Source: Candidatus Moduliflexus flocculans
GTDB taxonomy: Bacteria > Moduliflexota > Moduliflexia > Moduliflexales > Moduliflexaceae
Assembly (NCBI GenBank): GCA_000739515.1
Contig: DF820457.1
Span: 461,999-509,852, forward strand
Direction of reading: 5' to 3'
Length of the DNA stretch: 47,854 nucleotides
Position 1 is the stretch's first letter, and every line of letters begins with the position of its first letter. The notes below the pieces were generated by a model. That model was given only the letters and a program-made list of their open reading frames with translations. It did not search any database and was not told the origin of the DNA. Below are positions 8,780 to 17,964 of this stretch, in pieces. The translations under genes and the position numbers were made by a program.

Positions 8780-10120
8780 ATGAAGCACTCCCTCATATCC
8801 ATATTATTGTCCTTTTGTTGCGCCGTTAGCGGCTTGACCGGTTGTTATTCTCAGAGCCAGCTTATCGTCATGAATGACGTGCAGACTGCTGTTCAGAAAG
8901 ATGCATACGAACAGGCCGAGGCGTTGATGGAAAACAAAAAGGAATTGCAGAGCGAGAAAAATCAGGTGTTGTATTTCCTTGAGATGGGCGTCATTACACA
9001 TTTAGGCGCGAAGTATGCCGAGAGCAATTCCTGGTTCGAACAAGCGGCGCAACGGATGGAAGAGTTGGACGTGATCAGCATCTCCGGCACGGCGGCAGAT
9101 TGGGTGCTCACGGAACGATTTCAGCCGTATCGCGGCGAAGATTTCGAGCGCGTTCTTGTGCATTATTACATGGCGCTCAATTATGTCATGTTAGGACAAC
9201 TTCAAGAAGCCCTCGTAGAATGCCGCCGGGTCAATACGCTGCTCCAGGAATTAAATCAACGGTACGAAAAGAAAAATACCTATAAGACCGATGCGTTTGC
9301 GCTCTATCTCTCCGGCCTGATTTACGACGCGATGGGGGAATTGAATGATGCCCGCGTTGATTACCAGAATGCCTATGAGACCTATCGCGACGATTATAAG
9401 GACTTTTATGGCACGCTTGCGCCGGAAGAATTGCGGGAGAATCTGCTTCGCGCGGCATCGGCGTTAGGATTTTCCGACATTGTCGAACAGTATCGCGATA
9501 GCGCGGCGCAATGGACGGATCAGGCGACCTATCGCCAGTCAGCGCGATTAGTGGTCATATGGGAAAACGGATTAACGCCGTATAAGGTTGCAAAAAATTT
9601 TCGCTGGTACACCGGCCTTGATGATTGGGACGATGACGATCATCACGATGATGATACTGAATGCTATTTCAAATTTTCGTTTGCGGAATTCGTGCCGCGC
9701 ACCAATCTGCTTGCCAGCGCTAACGTCACCGCTGGCGGCGTGACACGCTCGCTTGAATTGGCCGAGGATGTCTCGCGGATCGCGCAGAAAAACCTCAATG
9801 ACCGGCGGATTCGCACCATCGCGCAAGCAGCTTCGCGCAATCTGCTCAAATGCGTCGCACAGGAGAGCATCAGCGACGATCACTGGTTCTGGAAATGGCT
9901 TTTGCTTGGCTCGACCGAAGTGTTAGAACAAGCAGATGTGCGGCACTGGTTTTTGCTTCCTGCCGATATTCATATCGCCCAGCTTGTGCTTCCGCCTGGC
10001 ACCACGAATATTGAACTAAACTATTTCGACGCGGCAGGCAAACAGGTCAAACAATCGCGCCTTGAGCAGGTGAATTTGCAGGCAGGCCAGACGAAATTCA
10101 TTATTCAGCGGACGTTTTAA
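8780..10120 (+). CDS. COG3014-type TPR lipoprotein
   Basis: A 446-residue lipoprotein (signal MKHSLISILLSFCCAVSGLTGC, lipid Cys at residue 22). TPR-like helices include YYMALNYVMLGQLQEALVECRRVN and DAFALYLSGLIYDAMGELNDARVDY, the core of the COG3014 family that accompanies lpoB. An unusual Asp/His run, DDWDDDDHHDDDTE, around residues 277-290 could bind a metal. The C-terminal half has beta-rich segments. A second ATG four codons upstream (8768) is possible; neither has a good ribosome binding site, suggesting coupling to the upstream gene. The proposed role with LpoB in envelope synthesis is inferred from neighbourhood. Confidence 0.78.
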   Translation: MKHSLISILLSFCCAVSGLTGCYSQSQLIVMNDVQTAVQKDAYEQAEALMENKKELQSEKNQVLYFLEMGVITHLGAKYAESNSWFEQAAQRMEELDVISISGTAADWVLTERFQPYRGEDFERVLVHYYMALNYVMLGQLQEALVECRRVNTLLQELNQRYEKKNTYKTDAFALYLSGLIYDAMGELNDARVDYQNAYETYRDDYKDFYGTLAPEELRENLLRAASALGFSDIVEQYRDSAAQWTDQATYRQSARLVVIWENGLTPYKVAKNFRWYTGLDDWDDDDHHDDDTECYFKFSFAEFVPRTNLLASANVTAGGVTRSLELAEDVSRIAQKNLNDRRIRTIAQAASRNLLKCVAQESISDDHWFWKWLLLGSTEVLEQADVRHWFLLPADIHIAQLVLPPGTTNIELNYFDAAGKQVKQSRLEQVNLQAGQTKFIIQRTF

Positions 10121-10190
10121 TGCAGTGCGTTTCGCTTGCTTAACCTTGCGAACTGTGGGCTTCAGTATTATGCGTTGCGATTGAGCAGAG

Positions 10191-10219
10191 TTGTCAGACA
10201 CCTTGTGAAAGTCTGACAA
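10191..10219. repeat. Palindrome family B, copy 2 (TTGTCAGAC...GTCTGACAA)
   Basis: A perfect 9-bp stem with an 11-base loop, in the 198-base spacer between convergent genes. That spacer holds nothing else I can call apart from a weak CGTGCGT/ACGCACG pair. Confidence 0.8.
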
Positions 10220-10318
10220 TTATTTTCGATTCAATGTACGTGAATAATGCTGTAATCGCCGCCAAACCTTCGCAAGGCGTGCGTCAATTGTAACGGGCAT
10301 CACGCACGACGTTCAGAA

Positions 10319-10987
10319 CTATTTTTTCTTTTTTCCCCCTTCCTCTTTCGGGGCAGGCTTCGGCTTCTCCTTTTCCTCTTTCGGCGCAGGCTTCGGCTTC
10401 TCCTTTTCTTCTTTTGGGGCGGGCTTCGGTTTCTCCTTCTCTTCTTTCGGCGCAGCCTCCTGAGTTGGTACAACCTTCTGAGTCGGTTCAACCTGAACCT
10501 CCTGAGTTGGCGAAGCCCGAGTCTCCTGAGTCGTTGTTGCCTGAACCTCCTGAGTTGGCATGGCCTTCTGAGTTGGCTCAGCCTCTTGAGTTGGCGCAGC
10601 CTGAACCTCCTGAGTCGGCTCAGCCTTCTGAGTTGGCGCTGAATCTGAGGTCGCTTTTAGGAGCGGTTTGGCGCTCGTGACCGTTTTTTGAGCCGGAACC
10701 GGATCGGATACATTTGTTACAGGCGTGACCGCTGTATTGTCTTGAGAATGAGGCAATTTCCCAGAAAACACCCAGAAGCTAATCAACAGCCCAGCCCCCA
10801 ACCCCACGACAGCAGTGATCAGGGCAAATTTTATTTTTGAAAAGCCTGATGACGGCGGTAACAGCGTTTTCTGCTCCTGTGGAGGCCGATTTATTTTGGC
10901 GATAAGTATAGAGCCAATTGTGCCAACAATCCCGCCTGTAAGCGTTCCAATTGCGCCAATAATTGCAATAATTACATTTTCTGACAT
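10319..10987 (-). CDS. Membrane protein with PTQE/PTQK and APKEEKEKPKP repeats
   Basis: A 222-residue protein with two hydrophobic segments: residues about 4-30 (VIIAIIGAIGTLTGGIVGTIGSILI) and about 52-72 (KFALITAVVGLGAGLLISFW). The rest is low-complexity: about eleven PTQ-initiated short repeats (PTQEVQ, PTQKAE and variants), then three tandem copies of an 11-residue APKEEKEKPKP unit, ending in a Lys tail. It could be an envelope-spanning linker, like the extended Pro/Lys tails of TonB or TolA, but no recognisable functional domain is present. Repeat number is likely variable between strains. It may be the last gene of the signalling operon, 63 bases after the NUDIX gene. Confidence 0.65.
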   Translation of the reverse strand: MSENVIIAIIGAIGTLTGGIVGTIGSILIAKINRPPQEQKTLLPPSSGFSKIKFALITAVVGLGAGLLISFWVFSGKLPHSQDNTAVTPVTNVSDPVPAQKTVTSAKPLLKATSDSAPTQKAEPTQEVQAAPTQEAEPTQKAMPTQEVQATTTQETRASPTQEVQVEPTQKVVPTQEAAPKEEKEKPKPAPKEEKEKPKPAPKEEKEKPKPAPKEEGGKKKK

Positions 10988-11050
10988 CTTCTGCGCTTCC
11001 TCTCTAAAATAGAATTTTCATGCGTTGTGATGTCTGATAAAACTGTCGTC

Positions 11051-11596
11051 TCAGCAGGCATGAAAAACGCGTTGTTGCGCGAGAAATATTGTGGAAATCG
11101 AATTGCCAACGCAGATGCTTCCATCGAGAATCAGCGATGACAATTGATTAAACGGCACAAGCTCGACCTGAATCTCTTCGTTCGGGTCAAGCGATTGTTC
11201 TTGCCGTTTGACTGCGTTCATCGCAATGAAAAGAAAATCGGTGTTCGTATCTTTCGTTGGATTGTCATGCACCTGACCAAGGAGGTGGAATTCAGCCGCC
11301 ACGTAACCGGTTTCTTCCAATAATTCTCGCCTCGCGGCCTGTTCCGGGAGTTCATGATGATCAATAAACCCTCCGGGAAGTTCTAACAACACCTTCTGGA
11401 CGCCATGTTTATATTGGCGCACCAACGGCACATACCCATCGGATGTCAAGGCTAATACCAGAACGACATCAGGCCGCACGGACACGAAATAATCATCTAC
11501 CTGCCGCCCGTCCGGCAATTGCACCCAATCCTGACGCAGCGTGTACCAGCGATGCTCGAACACATTTTCGGATTTCAGAATATTCCAGGCTTCCAT
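11051..11596 (-). CDS. NUDIX hydrolase, ADP-ribose pyrophosphatase type
   Basis: A 181-residue protein with a complete NUDIX box: G76 followed by E82, R90-E91, E94-E95 and G97 (within GGFIDHHELPEQAARRELLEETGY). The preceding VLLELPGG is typical of the ADP-ribose pyrophosphatase branch, which splits ADP-ribose to AMP and ribose-5-phosphate. Substrate choice cannot be settled from sequence. It follows the lone receiver gene by 12 bases on the same strand, so it is probably co-transcribed with a two-component system. This is an uncommon partner and the link may be incidental. Confidence 0.88.
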   Translation of the reverse strand: MEAWNILKSENVFEHRWYTLRQDWVQLPDGRQVDDYFVSVRPDVVLVLALTSDGYVPLVRQYKHGVQKVLLELPGGFIDHHELPEQAARRELLEETGYVAAEFHLLGQVHDNPTKDTNTDFLFIAMNAVKRQEQSLDPNEEIQVELVPFNQLSSLILDGSICVGNSISTIFLAQQRVFHAC

Positions 11597-11608
11597 AATG
11601 TGCCGCGC

Positions 11609-12007
11609 TTATTCCTTGTCTCCAAGCCCGGACAGCAGCGTTTCGATTAATTCCGTTTCCGTCCAGGGCTTATGCAGGCAGCGATACAGATTCGCAAGCT
11701 GTTCGGTGCGCTCAACGGCTTCCCGGTCGGCCTGTCCGGTGAGCATAACTTTGATAATGTCAGGATATTTATGATGCACTTGGATCAGCAACTCGTCCCC
11801 TTTCATGTTCGGCATCAGCCAATCTGAGACGATAATCAGGATTTTTATGCCATCGCGGTGCAGTTCTTCAATCACTTCCCAGGCTTCGTCGCCGCTTTGA
11901 GCAAACTCATATTGATACCGATCCCCAAAATGCTTTTTCATCTGCGCTTTGAGGCTGTGTAAAATTATTTTTTCGTCATCCACACATAAAATTGCTTTTT
12001 TAGTCAT
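11609..12007 (-). CDS. Stand-alone response regulator receiver domain
   Basis: A 132-residue single-domain receiver. The acidic pocket is D10-D11, the phosphoacceptor D62 (VSDWLMP), the conserved Thr T90 (MLTGQ) and Lys K113 (HKPW). There is no output domain. The ANLYRCLHKPW segment is nearly repeated in the N-terminal receiver of the hybrid kinase two genes upstream, suggesting duplication within the operon. The start codon overlaps the stop of the receiver-kinase gene by 4 bases. It probably receives phosphate from one of the two adjacent kinases and acts by protein-protein contact. Confidence 0.92.
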   Translation of the reverse strand: MTKKAILCVDDEKIILHSLKAQMKKHFGDRYQYEFAQSGDEAWEVIEELHRDGIKILIIVSDWLMPNMKGDELLIQVHHKYPDIIKVMLTGQADREAVERTEQLANLYRCLHKPWTETELIETLLSGLGDKE

Positions 12008-13203
12008 ATCCTTTTTTTATTCTCCTCCCCATCCGGTTTCGGCGCTGAGGTCGGTAGGGTAAAATGAAAAACGCTTCCTTTGCCGCTGCCACATTCTCCC
12101 CAAATCTGTCCATGATTTTTTTCGATCAATTCTTTACAGAGAATCAAACCTAAACCTGTCCCACGCTCTCCGGCGGTTCCCGGTCGCTGAAATTTTTCTT
12201 CGATGCGGAATAATTTCGCGAGCTGCTCCGGCGCAAATCCGATGCCGGTGTCTGCGACAGAGAAACGGATATGATCGGATTCGGCATGGCCAGAAATCGT
12301 GATCGTTCCGCCTGGTTTAGTGAATTTGAGCGCGTTTGAGAGCAGATTTCGCACGACGGTATTCACCATATCTACATCGCCATAAGCCCACAACGGCTCG
12401 TCAAGCGTATGATGCATCGTAATCTGCTTTTGCTGGCTGACCGAGGCGAAAAGCGCGAAGTTGCGCATCACAAATGTCCGCAAGTCCATGCGCTGCGGAA
12501 AATATTCCATTGCCTGGCGCTGTAGCCGTGACCAGGTGAGAAGGTTTTCAAGCAATTCGAGCAATTTTTCCGTGCTTTCTTTCAGTTGGATCACATAGCG
12601 TCGGATATCATCTTTTCCAACGTCATCAATATCATCTAAAATCAATTCCGTCAGGCCGATCAAGCCCGCGAACGGGCTGCGTAAATCATGCGCGATAATC
12701 GAAAAAAATTTATCTTTATTCGCATTTGAGCGATTTAACGCGGCATTTAACTGTTGTAAACTGAGATTTTGCTCCTGCACAAGCTCATTTTTCAGACGTA
12801 ATTGCTTTTGAAGATATTGAACCAATAAATGCGCTTTTACGCGAGCAATGACTTCTTCATGTTGCAGCGGCTTCGTAATATAATCTACGCCTCCTACCTC
12901 GAACCCCTGTAATTTGTCGGTCATCTCCGCTAACGCGGTCATGAATATCACGGGAATTTCTTTCGTGCGTTCGGATTGTTTTAATTGTCGGCATGTCTCG
13001 AATCCGTTAATACCAGGCATCATCACATCTAATAAAATAAGGTCGGGCAGAAAATCGTCAGCCAATTCAATCGCTTTTTCGCCACTCATCGCGACCCGAA
13101 TGCCGCAGCCGAGATTTCTCAGGTAGGTCGTTAATACCTTCAGGTTTTCTGGATGATCATCCACCACGAGAATCGTGCTTTCTGTAAAAACTAATGATTC
13201 CAT
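12004..13203 (-). CDS. Receiver-histidine kinase
   Basis: A 399-residue protein with an N-terminal receiver (D15-D16, phosphoacceptor D59 in LILLDVMMPG, K111 in YITKPL), a coiled coil of about residues 125-160, a HisKA dimerisation domain (phospho-His H172 in FFSIIAHDLRSPFAG), and a HATPase (NLLSNALKFT, DTGIGF, GTGLGL). There is no membrane segment, so it is soluble and fed by phosphotransfer rather than by direct external sensing. Its ATG lies inside the end of the hybrid kinase gene (13-base overlap) and its stop overlaps the lone receiver, so translation of the three is likely coupled. Confidence 0.93.
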   Translation of the reverse strand: MESLVFTESTILVVDDHPENLKVLTTYLRNLGCGIRVAMSGEKAIELADDFLPDLILLDVMMPGINGFETCRQLKQSERTKEIPVIFMTALAEMTDKLQGFEVGGVDYITKPLQHEEVIARVKAHLLVQYLQKQLRLKNELVQEQNLSLQQLNAALNRSNANKDKFFSIIAHDLRSPFAGLIGLTELILDDIDDVGKDDIRRYVIQLKESTEKLLELLENLLTWSRLQRQAMEYFPQRMDLRTFVMRNFALFASVSQQKQITMHHTLDEPLWAYGDVDMVNTVVRNLLSNALKFTKPGGTITISGHAESDHIRFSVADTGIGFAPEQLAKLFRIEEKFQRPGTAGERGTGLGLILCKELIEKNHGQIWGECGSGKGSVFHFTLPTSAPKPDGEENKKRI

Positions 13204-15629
13204 GAGTTAGTCCTTTCTGCATCTGACGGAAGAAATTGGAGAATTTGATCGAACTCAAACCGCTGGAGAAATTGTTCGATCTGCGCAATAAATGGCAGAT
13301 ACGATGCCTCGCGCTGTTTCAGCGTTGCTAACAGAGTTTCAATTCCTGTCAAATCCCCGGAAGAGGCGGCGGCGCGTAATTGATCAAGCTCGAATTGCGA
13401 GGGAAAGCGGATAAGAGTCACGGCGGAAGTGGTTTGGGGGTTGGATTCATATTGCCATTCGATCTGCAAATGCCGTTGCAGACAGTGCAACAACGCCTCG
13501 AATTGCACCGGTTTCGCCAGAAAATCATTGCCGCCTGCGGCGACCGCTTCTTCTCGATTTTGTTCAAAGACGCTGGCAGAGACCACAATAATAATGGTCT
13601 GTTGTAATTCTGGCATCGATCGGATATGATGAATGAATTCGAATCCATCCATAATTGGCATGATAATATCGAGAAAGATCACATCCGGCTTGACCATTTG
13701 CGCAAGATGCAACGCGTCGAACCCATTATCCGCCTCGCTGACTTCGAAGGTGAGCGAACGCAACATCGTCGTGAGCACATCGCGGTTCGCTTTCTGGTCA
13801 TCCGCAACTAAGATGCGAACCGGACTGCGATGCATTCCAGACATCAGGCGAAAGCCAGAAATGCGTTGAAATTCTGAGGTCAGCGGGATATGTGGCTCGT
13901 TTTCAGCGTCGCGTGAAAGCGGCAGCATTAAATCAAACCAGAAACGGCTTCCTTCGCCGACCAGGCTATGCACCTGAATTTCGCTTCCCATCAGGCGGAC
14001 TAAGCGCTGACTGATGGTCAGGCCAAGCCCGGTGCCTTCTCCGCGCAAGAGGCGATCACCGGCCTGATGAAATGGAAGAAAAATCCGCTGGAGTTCCTCC
14101 GACGAAATGCCGATGCCAGTGTCTTCGATCTCGAAGCGGATATGCGTCATTGGCAGTTGCTCGGCCTGCTGATCGGCTAAATCCGTTTCATGGGAATGGA
14201 GCGCGAAGACGCGCAAAGCGACCCATCCAGATTCGGTAAATTTGATCGCGTTCCCGATAAGGTTGAGCAACACCTGCCGCAGGCGGCGTTCATCCACCAA
14301 AACGGTATGAGGAAGCGGCTGACGCAGATCGTATCGGAATTCAATCCCTTTGATCTGCGCCTTGATCTGCATCATTTTGACAAAGGTCTGTAAAAATTCC
14401 GACAAATTGACGGGGCAAATCTCCAAATCGAGACGCTCGGCTTCGATTTTGGACAGGTCTAAAATATCGTTAATCATCAATAGTAAATGCTGCCCGCTGC
14501 GATGAATCGTGTCAATTTGCGCTCCATAACGTTCGACGAGTGCCAAATCTCGCTGAAAAATTTGGGCATAACCTAAAATCGCATTCAGCGGCGTCCGCAG
14601 TTCGTGGCTCATGTTGGCCAGAAACTCGCTTTTCGCGCGATTGGCGCTCTCTGCCGCCTCTTTTGCGCGAGACAACTCTTCTTCCGCATGTTTGCGATCT
14701 GTGCTATCATGCATAACGATCAACAGATGAGGGGAATCGTTATATTCCACCAACGTGCCGCGCATATCGGCATAAAATGGCGTGCCGTTTTCGCGAACAT
14801 TGAGCAGTTCGGCTTGCGCAAACCTCTCGGCGTGAGCGTTGGTCATAAAACTGCTGATACAAGCCGTATGAGAAGGATGAATTAACCGATGCAGGCGGAG
14901 ACCCAGCAACACTTCTCTTGGAGAGCCGAACATGGCAACAGCTTGCGGGTTCGCGTCAACGATTTCGCCCTGCAAATCGGTCACGATCAGTGCATCCGCA
15001 GAGGCGTTAAAAAGCGCCTCGAGATTTTTTTTGGCGGTTTGCAAGGCATGTTCCGCCTGTTTTCGCTCCACAATTTCCTGAGTCAGTCGCACGTTTGCAT
15101 CTTCAAGCGTATTGACGGCGTGATGCAATTCTTGCGTTCGCTCTGCGACTTTATGCTCGAGTGTTGTGGCATAGTCTTGCAAGGTGTGATTCAGATGTTC
15201 TAACTGTTCGTTTTTGCGATGAATCGCGACTTCCTGATGATAACTGTGAATCGCTTCCTTCACGGTAAGAATCAGATCATGCTTTTGCCAGGGTTTGAAG
15301 ATAAATCGGTAGAGATTGGCCGCGTTGACGGCTTGCGCAATTCCCTCCGTGTTGATCTGGGCAGTCAACAAAATGGTCTTGGTGGCGGGGGAACAGCGGT
15401 GAATTTCTTGCAGGAGATCCACGCCAGTGATGCCAGGCAAAACGTAATCAGCCAATACCACCGGCAGCATCGCGCCTTCTTCCAGGAGAGTATTGACGAT
15501 GCTGAGGGCGTCGCTTGGATCACGAGCTAATTCAATATCGCAAAACGCACCGAACGCGTCGCGTAACTCTCGTTTAAGCGCCTGAAGGATGATCTCTTCA
15601 TCATCAACGCAAAGAATTACCGCTTTCAT
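13191..15629 (-). CDS. Hybrid histidine kinase (REC-coiled coil-PAS-HisKA-HATPase-REC)
   Basis: An 812-residue soluble hybrid kinase. N-terminal receiver (D9-D10, D61, K112 in IFKPW); coiled coil of about residues 130-200; PAS domain about 203-315 (LFNASADALIVTDLQGEIVDANPQA); HisKA with H342 (ANMSHELRTPLNA); HATPase about 445-570 (NLIGNAIKFTES, DTGIGIS, GTGLGL); C-terminal receiver with D654 (IFLDIIMPIMDG); and a tail of about 100 residues that could be a degenerate phosphotransfer domain. The chosen ATG is preceded by GGAAG and gives the family-like MKAVILCVDDEE. It heads a three-protein phosphorelay operon. The sensed signal is unknown. Confidence 0.93.
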   Translation of the reverse strand: MKAVILCVDDEEIILQALKRELRDAFGAFCDIELARDPSDALSIVNTLLEEGAMLPVVLADYVLPGITGVDLLQEIHRCSPATKTILLTAQINTEGIAQAVNAANLYRFIFKPWQKHDLILTVKEAIHSYHQEVAIHRKNEQLEHLNHTLQDYATTLEHKVAERTQELHHAVNTLEDANVRLTQEIVERKQAEHALQTAKKNLEALFNASADALIVTDLQGEIVDANPQAVAMFGSPREVLLGLRLHRLIHPSHTACISSFMTNAHAERFAQAELLNVRENGTPFYADMRGTLVEYNDSPHLLIVMHDSTDRKHAEEELSRAKEAAESANRAKSEFLANMSHELRTPLNAILGYAQIFQRDLALVERYGAQIDTIHRSGQHLLLMINDILDLSKIEAERLDLEICPVNLSEFLQTFVKMMQIKAQIKGIEFRYDLRQPLPHTVLVDERRLRQVLLNLIGNAIKFTESGWVALRVFALHSHETDLADQQAEQLPMTHIRFEIEDTGIGISSEELQRIFLPFHQAGDRLLRGEGTGLGLTISQRLVRLMGSEIQVHSLVGEGSRFWFDLMLPLSRDAENEPHIPLTSEFQRISGFRLMSGMHRSPVRILVADDQKANRDVLTTMLRSLTFEVSEADNGFDALHLAQMVKPDVIFLDIIMPIMDGFEFIHHIRSMPELQQTIIIVVSASVFEQNREEAVAAGGNDFLAKPVQFEALLHCLQRHLQIEWQYESNPQTTSAVTLIRFPSQFELDQLRAAASSGDLTGIETLLATLKQREASYLPFIAQIEQFLQRFEFDQILQFLPSDAERTNSWNH

Positions 15630-15894
15630 GATGCTTCCTTTTCTCATTAGATCATATAGGCAATGCTTCCAAACGCGACAGACACTCTCTACATGTGCTA
15701 TACAGGCTGCTATCAAATCTGTCAATTGTTTTGATCAAAAATATCGAGAGAGAAATGCCGCAATCTTTTATTGACTTTTTTCGCAAATGCTACAGGACGG
15801 AGTCAAAAAGAGATTCAATCGGATTGACGGGACAGACAGGAGCGCAGTCGCCGAATGCGGTATGTTTGTGCCGGTTCAATTTCTATGCGTATTT

Positions 15895-17103
15895 ATGAAT
15901 GAAGATCGTGCATTGACCGTAAAAGACGTGGCGAAACTTCTGAGCGTTTCGACGCAGCAAGTGACCGAACTTATTGGCCTCGGACAACTAAAAGCCTTTG
16001 AAATCGGCAATTCCAGCCGGGTGATGGCGTCTGAAGTGCAGGCGTTTATTGTGCGGCGGCAGCAGGAATTCGCCCGGCAGCATCCGGCGCTGACACCTGA
16101 TCCGTCGCGTTTCAGCGTATCTCAGCTTTCAGTGGAATATAGCAATTTCGCGCTGCGCAATATCAGTTTCAGTTTTCCGCTCGGCAAAATCGTCTCGTTT
16201 CTCGGTCCGTCCGGCTCCGGGAAAACGCGGCTGCTCAAGGCGATTGCTGGATTGGAGCGGCAAACATCCGGCATCATCTATTTCGGCGAGACGCGCCTCG
16301 ACCTGTTAGAGCCGAAAGATCGCAAGCTCGGTTTCGTGTTCGAAGATTACGCGCTGTTTCCCCATCTGAACGCGCGAGGAAATATCGAATTTCCTATGAA
16401 AATTGGGAAGCATGAAAAAAATGTCGTGCGGACGGAAGCCGCGAAACGGGCGCAGGAATTGCAGATTCAAGAACCGTATCTTGGCATAACGCCGAACGCG
16501 CTGCCGGAAGGAATCAAGCAATTAGTCGCGATTGCCCGCAGCAAAAATCACAATTGCGAGTTATTCCTGATGGACGAGCCGATGAGCCGGTTAGACGCGA
16601 AACAGCATATTCAACTCCGCCTCTTCTTGCAAAAAATGTTGCGGGATATGGAAAAAACGACGATCATTGCGTTTAATGATCCGAGCGACGCGATGGCGAT
16701 CAGCGACCACATTGGCGTGATTGCTGACGGACAATTATTGCAATTCGGCGAAACATGGGAAATTTATCATCAGCCGCAGACGCTCTTGGTTATGGAACTG
16801 ACATCGCGCCTCGGCGTCAACACGCTGCCGGTCGAGATTCGCAATGGCGTCGCGCATCCGTATCAGATTCCGGCACAGCGCGATGACGGCTCGTATCTGA
16901 TGGCCTTTCGCCCCGAAGAAATTGCGCTTGCGCCAAATGGCATTCCGGCGGACATCGTTTCCGCGCAAACCCTTACCGCAAACGAACGTCTCGTTTCTGC
17001 TGAAATTGGCAAGAAAGCGTTTGCGCAGCTCGTGATTCCGGCCAGCGCGGAGCGCACGATTTCGTTTCTTCCATCAGCGCCGAAATTTTTCATGAAACCA
17101 TAA
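15895..17103 (+). CDS. Excisionase-type HTH fused to a degenerate ABC ATPase with TOBE-like tail
   Basis: A 402-residue fusion. Residues 1-60 are a MerR/excisionase-like HTH (ALTVKDVAKLLSVSTQQVTELIGLGQLKAFEIG). Residues about 80-300 are an ABC ATPase of the sugar/molybdate-importer type: Walker A GPSGSGKT and Walker B LFLMDEP are intact, but the Q-loop reads FVFED instead of FQ, the signature LPEGIKQLVAIARS instead of LSGGQ, and the switch His is Asn (IAFNDPSDAM). A TOBE-like C-terminus follows (YLMAFRPEEIALAPNG). No permease is adjacent. I infer a nucleotide- or ligand-responsive regulator rather than a transporter motor. The ribosome binding site of mutM overlaps its stop codon. Confidence 0.8.
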   Translation: MNEDRALTVKDVAKLLSVSTQQVTELIGLGQLKAFEIGNSSRVMASEVQAFIVRRQQEFARQHPALTPDPSRFSVSQLSVEYSNFALRNISFSFPLGKIVSFLGPSGSGKTRLLKAIAGLERQTSGIIYFGETRLDLLEPKDRKLGFVFEDYALFPHLNARGNIEFPMKIGKHEKNVVRTEAAKRAQELQIQEPYLGITPNALPEGIKQLVAIARSKNHNCELFLMDEPMSRLDAKQHIQLRLFLQKMLRDMEKTTIIAFNDPSDAMAISDHIGVIADGQLLQFGETWEIYHQPQTLLVMELTSRLGVNTLPVEIRNGVAHPYQIPAQRDDGSYLMAFRPEEIALAPNGIPADIVSAQTLTANERLVSAEIGKKAFAQLVIPASAERTISFLPSAPKFFMKP

Positions 17104-17114
17104 GGAGACTTATC

Positions 17115-17963
17115 ATGCCGGAATTGCCAGAAGTGCAGACGGTTGTGAACGATTTGCGTTCTGCCGGAATCGTCGGCGCGACGATTACCCGCGCTGAGGT
17201 CTTCTGGCCGCGCAGCGTCGCGATGCCGTCGGCAGAAGAATTCTGCCGACGCCTTGCGGGACAGAGCATTGCGGACATCTGGCGGCGAGCGAAGTATATT
17301 GTGATGGATTTCGCGAGCGGCGAGCATCTGCTGATTCATCTGCGCATGTCTGGCCGCATTCATCTCACTAATCCTGCGGAGCCACGCGCAAAGCACGAGC
17401 ATATCGTGCTTGATTTGGACCGCGGCAGACAGCTTCGCTTTCACGATCCGCGCAAATTCGGGCGCATGTTTCTCGTTCGAAATGTGGATGACGTGGTCGG
17501 GAAATTAGGCATTGAGCCGTTGTCCGGCGATTTTACCGCTGCGCGGCTGCTTGCGAAACTGCATGAGCATCAGCGCATGTTAAAACCGCTGCTGCTGGAT
17601 CAGACGTTTTTAGCGGGATTAGGAAATATTTACGTGGATGAAGCGCTCTGGGAGGCGAAATTGCACCCGCGCCGCCTCTCTTCGACGGTATCGCCGCAAG
17701 AAGCGGAAGCGCTGCATAGCGCAATTCAGCATGTGCTGCGGCGCGGCATCGAATACGGCGGCACGACGCTTGGGAATGGCAAAGCAAATTTTTATTCGAT
17801 TGACAAACAGCAAGGGCGGCATAGCGAAGCATTGCAGGTCTTTCGGCGCACCGGCCAGAACTGTCCGCGTGAAGAGTGCCAGACGCCGATTGAACGCCTG
17901 ATCGTCGGCCAGCGCAGCACGCATATCTGCCCGGCCTGCCAAATGCTACCATTGGATGAATAA
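17115..17963 (+). CDS. mutM: Formamidopyrimidine-DNA glycosylase
   Basis: MutM/Fpg removes 8-oxoguanine and formamidopyrimidines and nicks the abasic site. The mature N-terminus PELPEVQTVV supplies the catalytic Pro (P2) and Glu (E3). The helix-two-turn-helix region contains QTFLAGLGNIYVDEALW. The C-terminal zinc finger is complete (CPREEC ... THICPACQ). Its length of 282 residues is normal. The start has AAGGAG 7 bases upstream, overlapping the stop of the HTH-ABC gene, which indicates co-transcription. Confidence 0.97.
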   Translation: MPELPEVQTVVNDLRSAGIVGATITRAEVFWPRSVAMPSAEEFCRRLAGQSIADIWRRAKYIVMDFASGEHLLIHLRMSGRIHLTNPAEPRAKHEHIVLDLDRGRQLRFHDPRKFGRMFLVRNVDDVVGKLGIEPLSGDFTAARLLAKLHEHQRMLKPLLLDQTFLAGLGNIYVDEALWEAKLHPRRLSSTVSPQEAEALHSAIQHVLRRGIEYGGTTLGNGKANFYSIDKQQGRHSEALQVFRRTGQNCPREECQTPIERLIVGQRSTHICPACQMLPLDE

Positions 17964-17964
17964 G

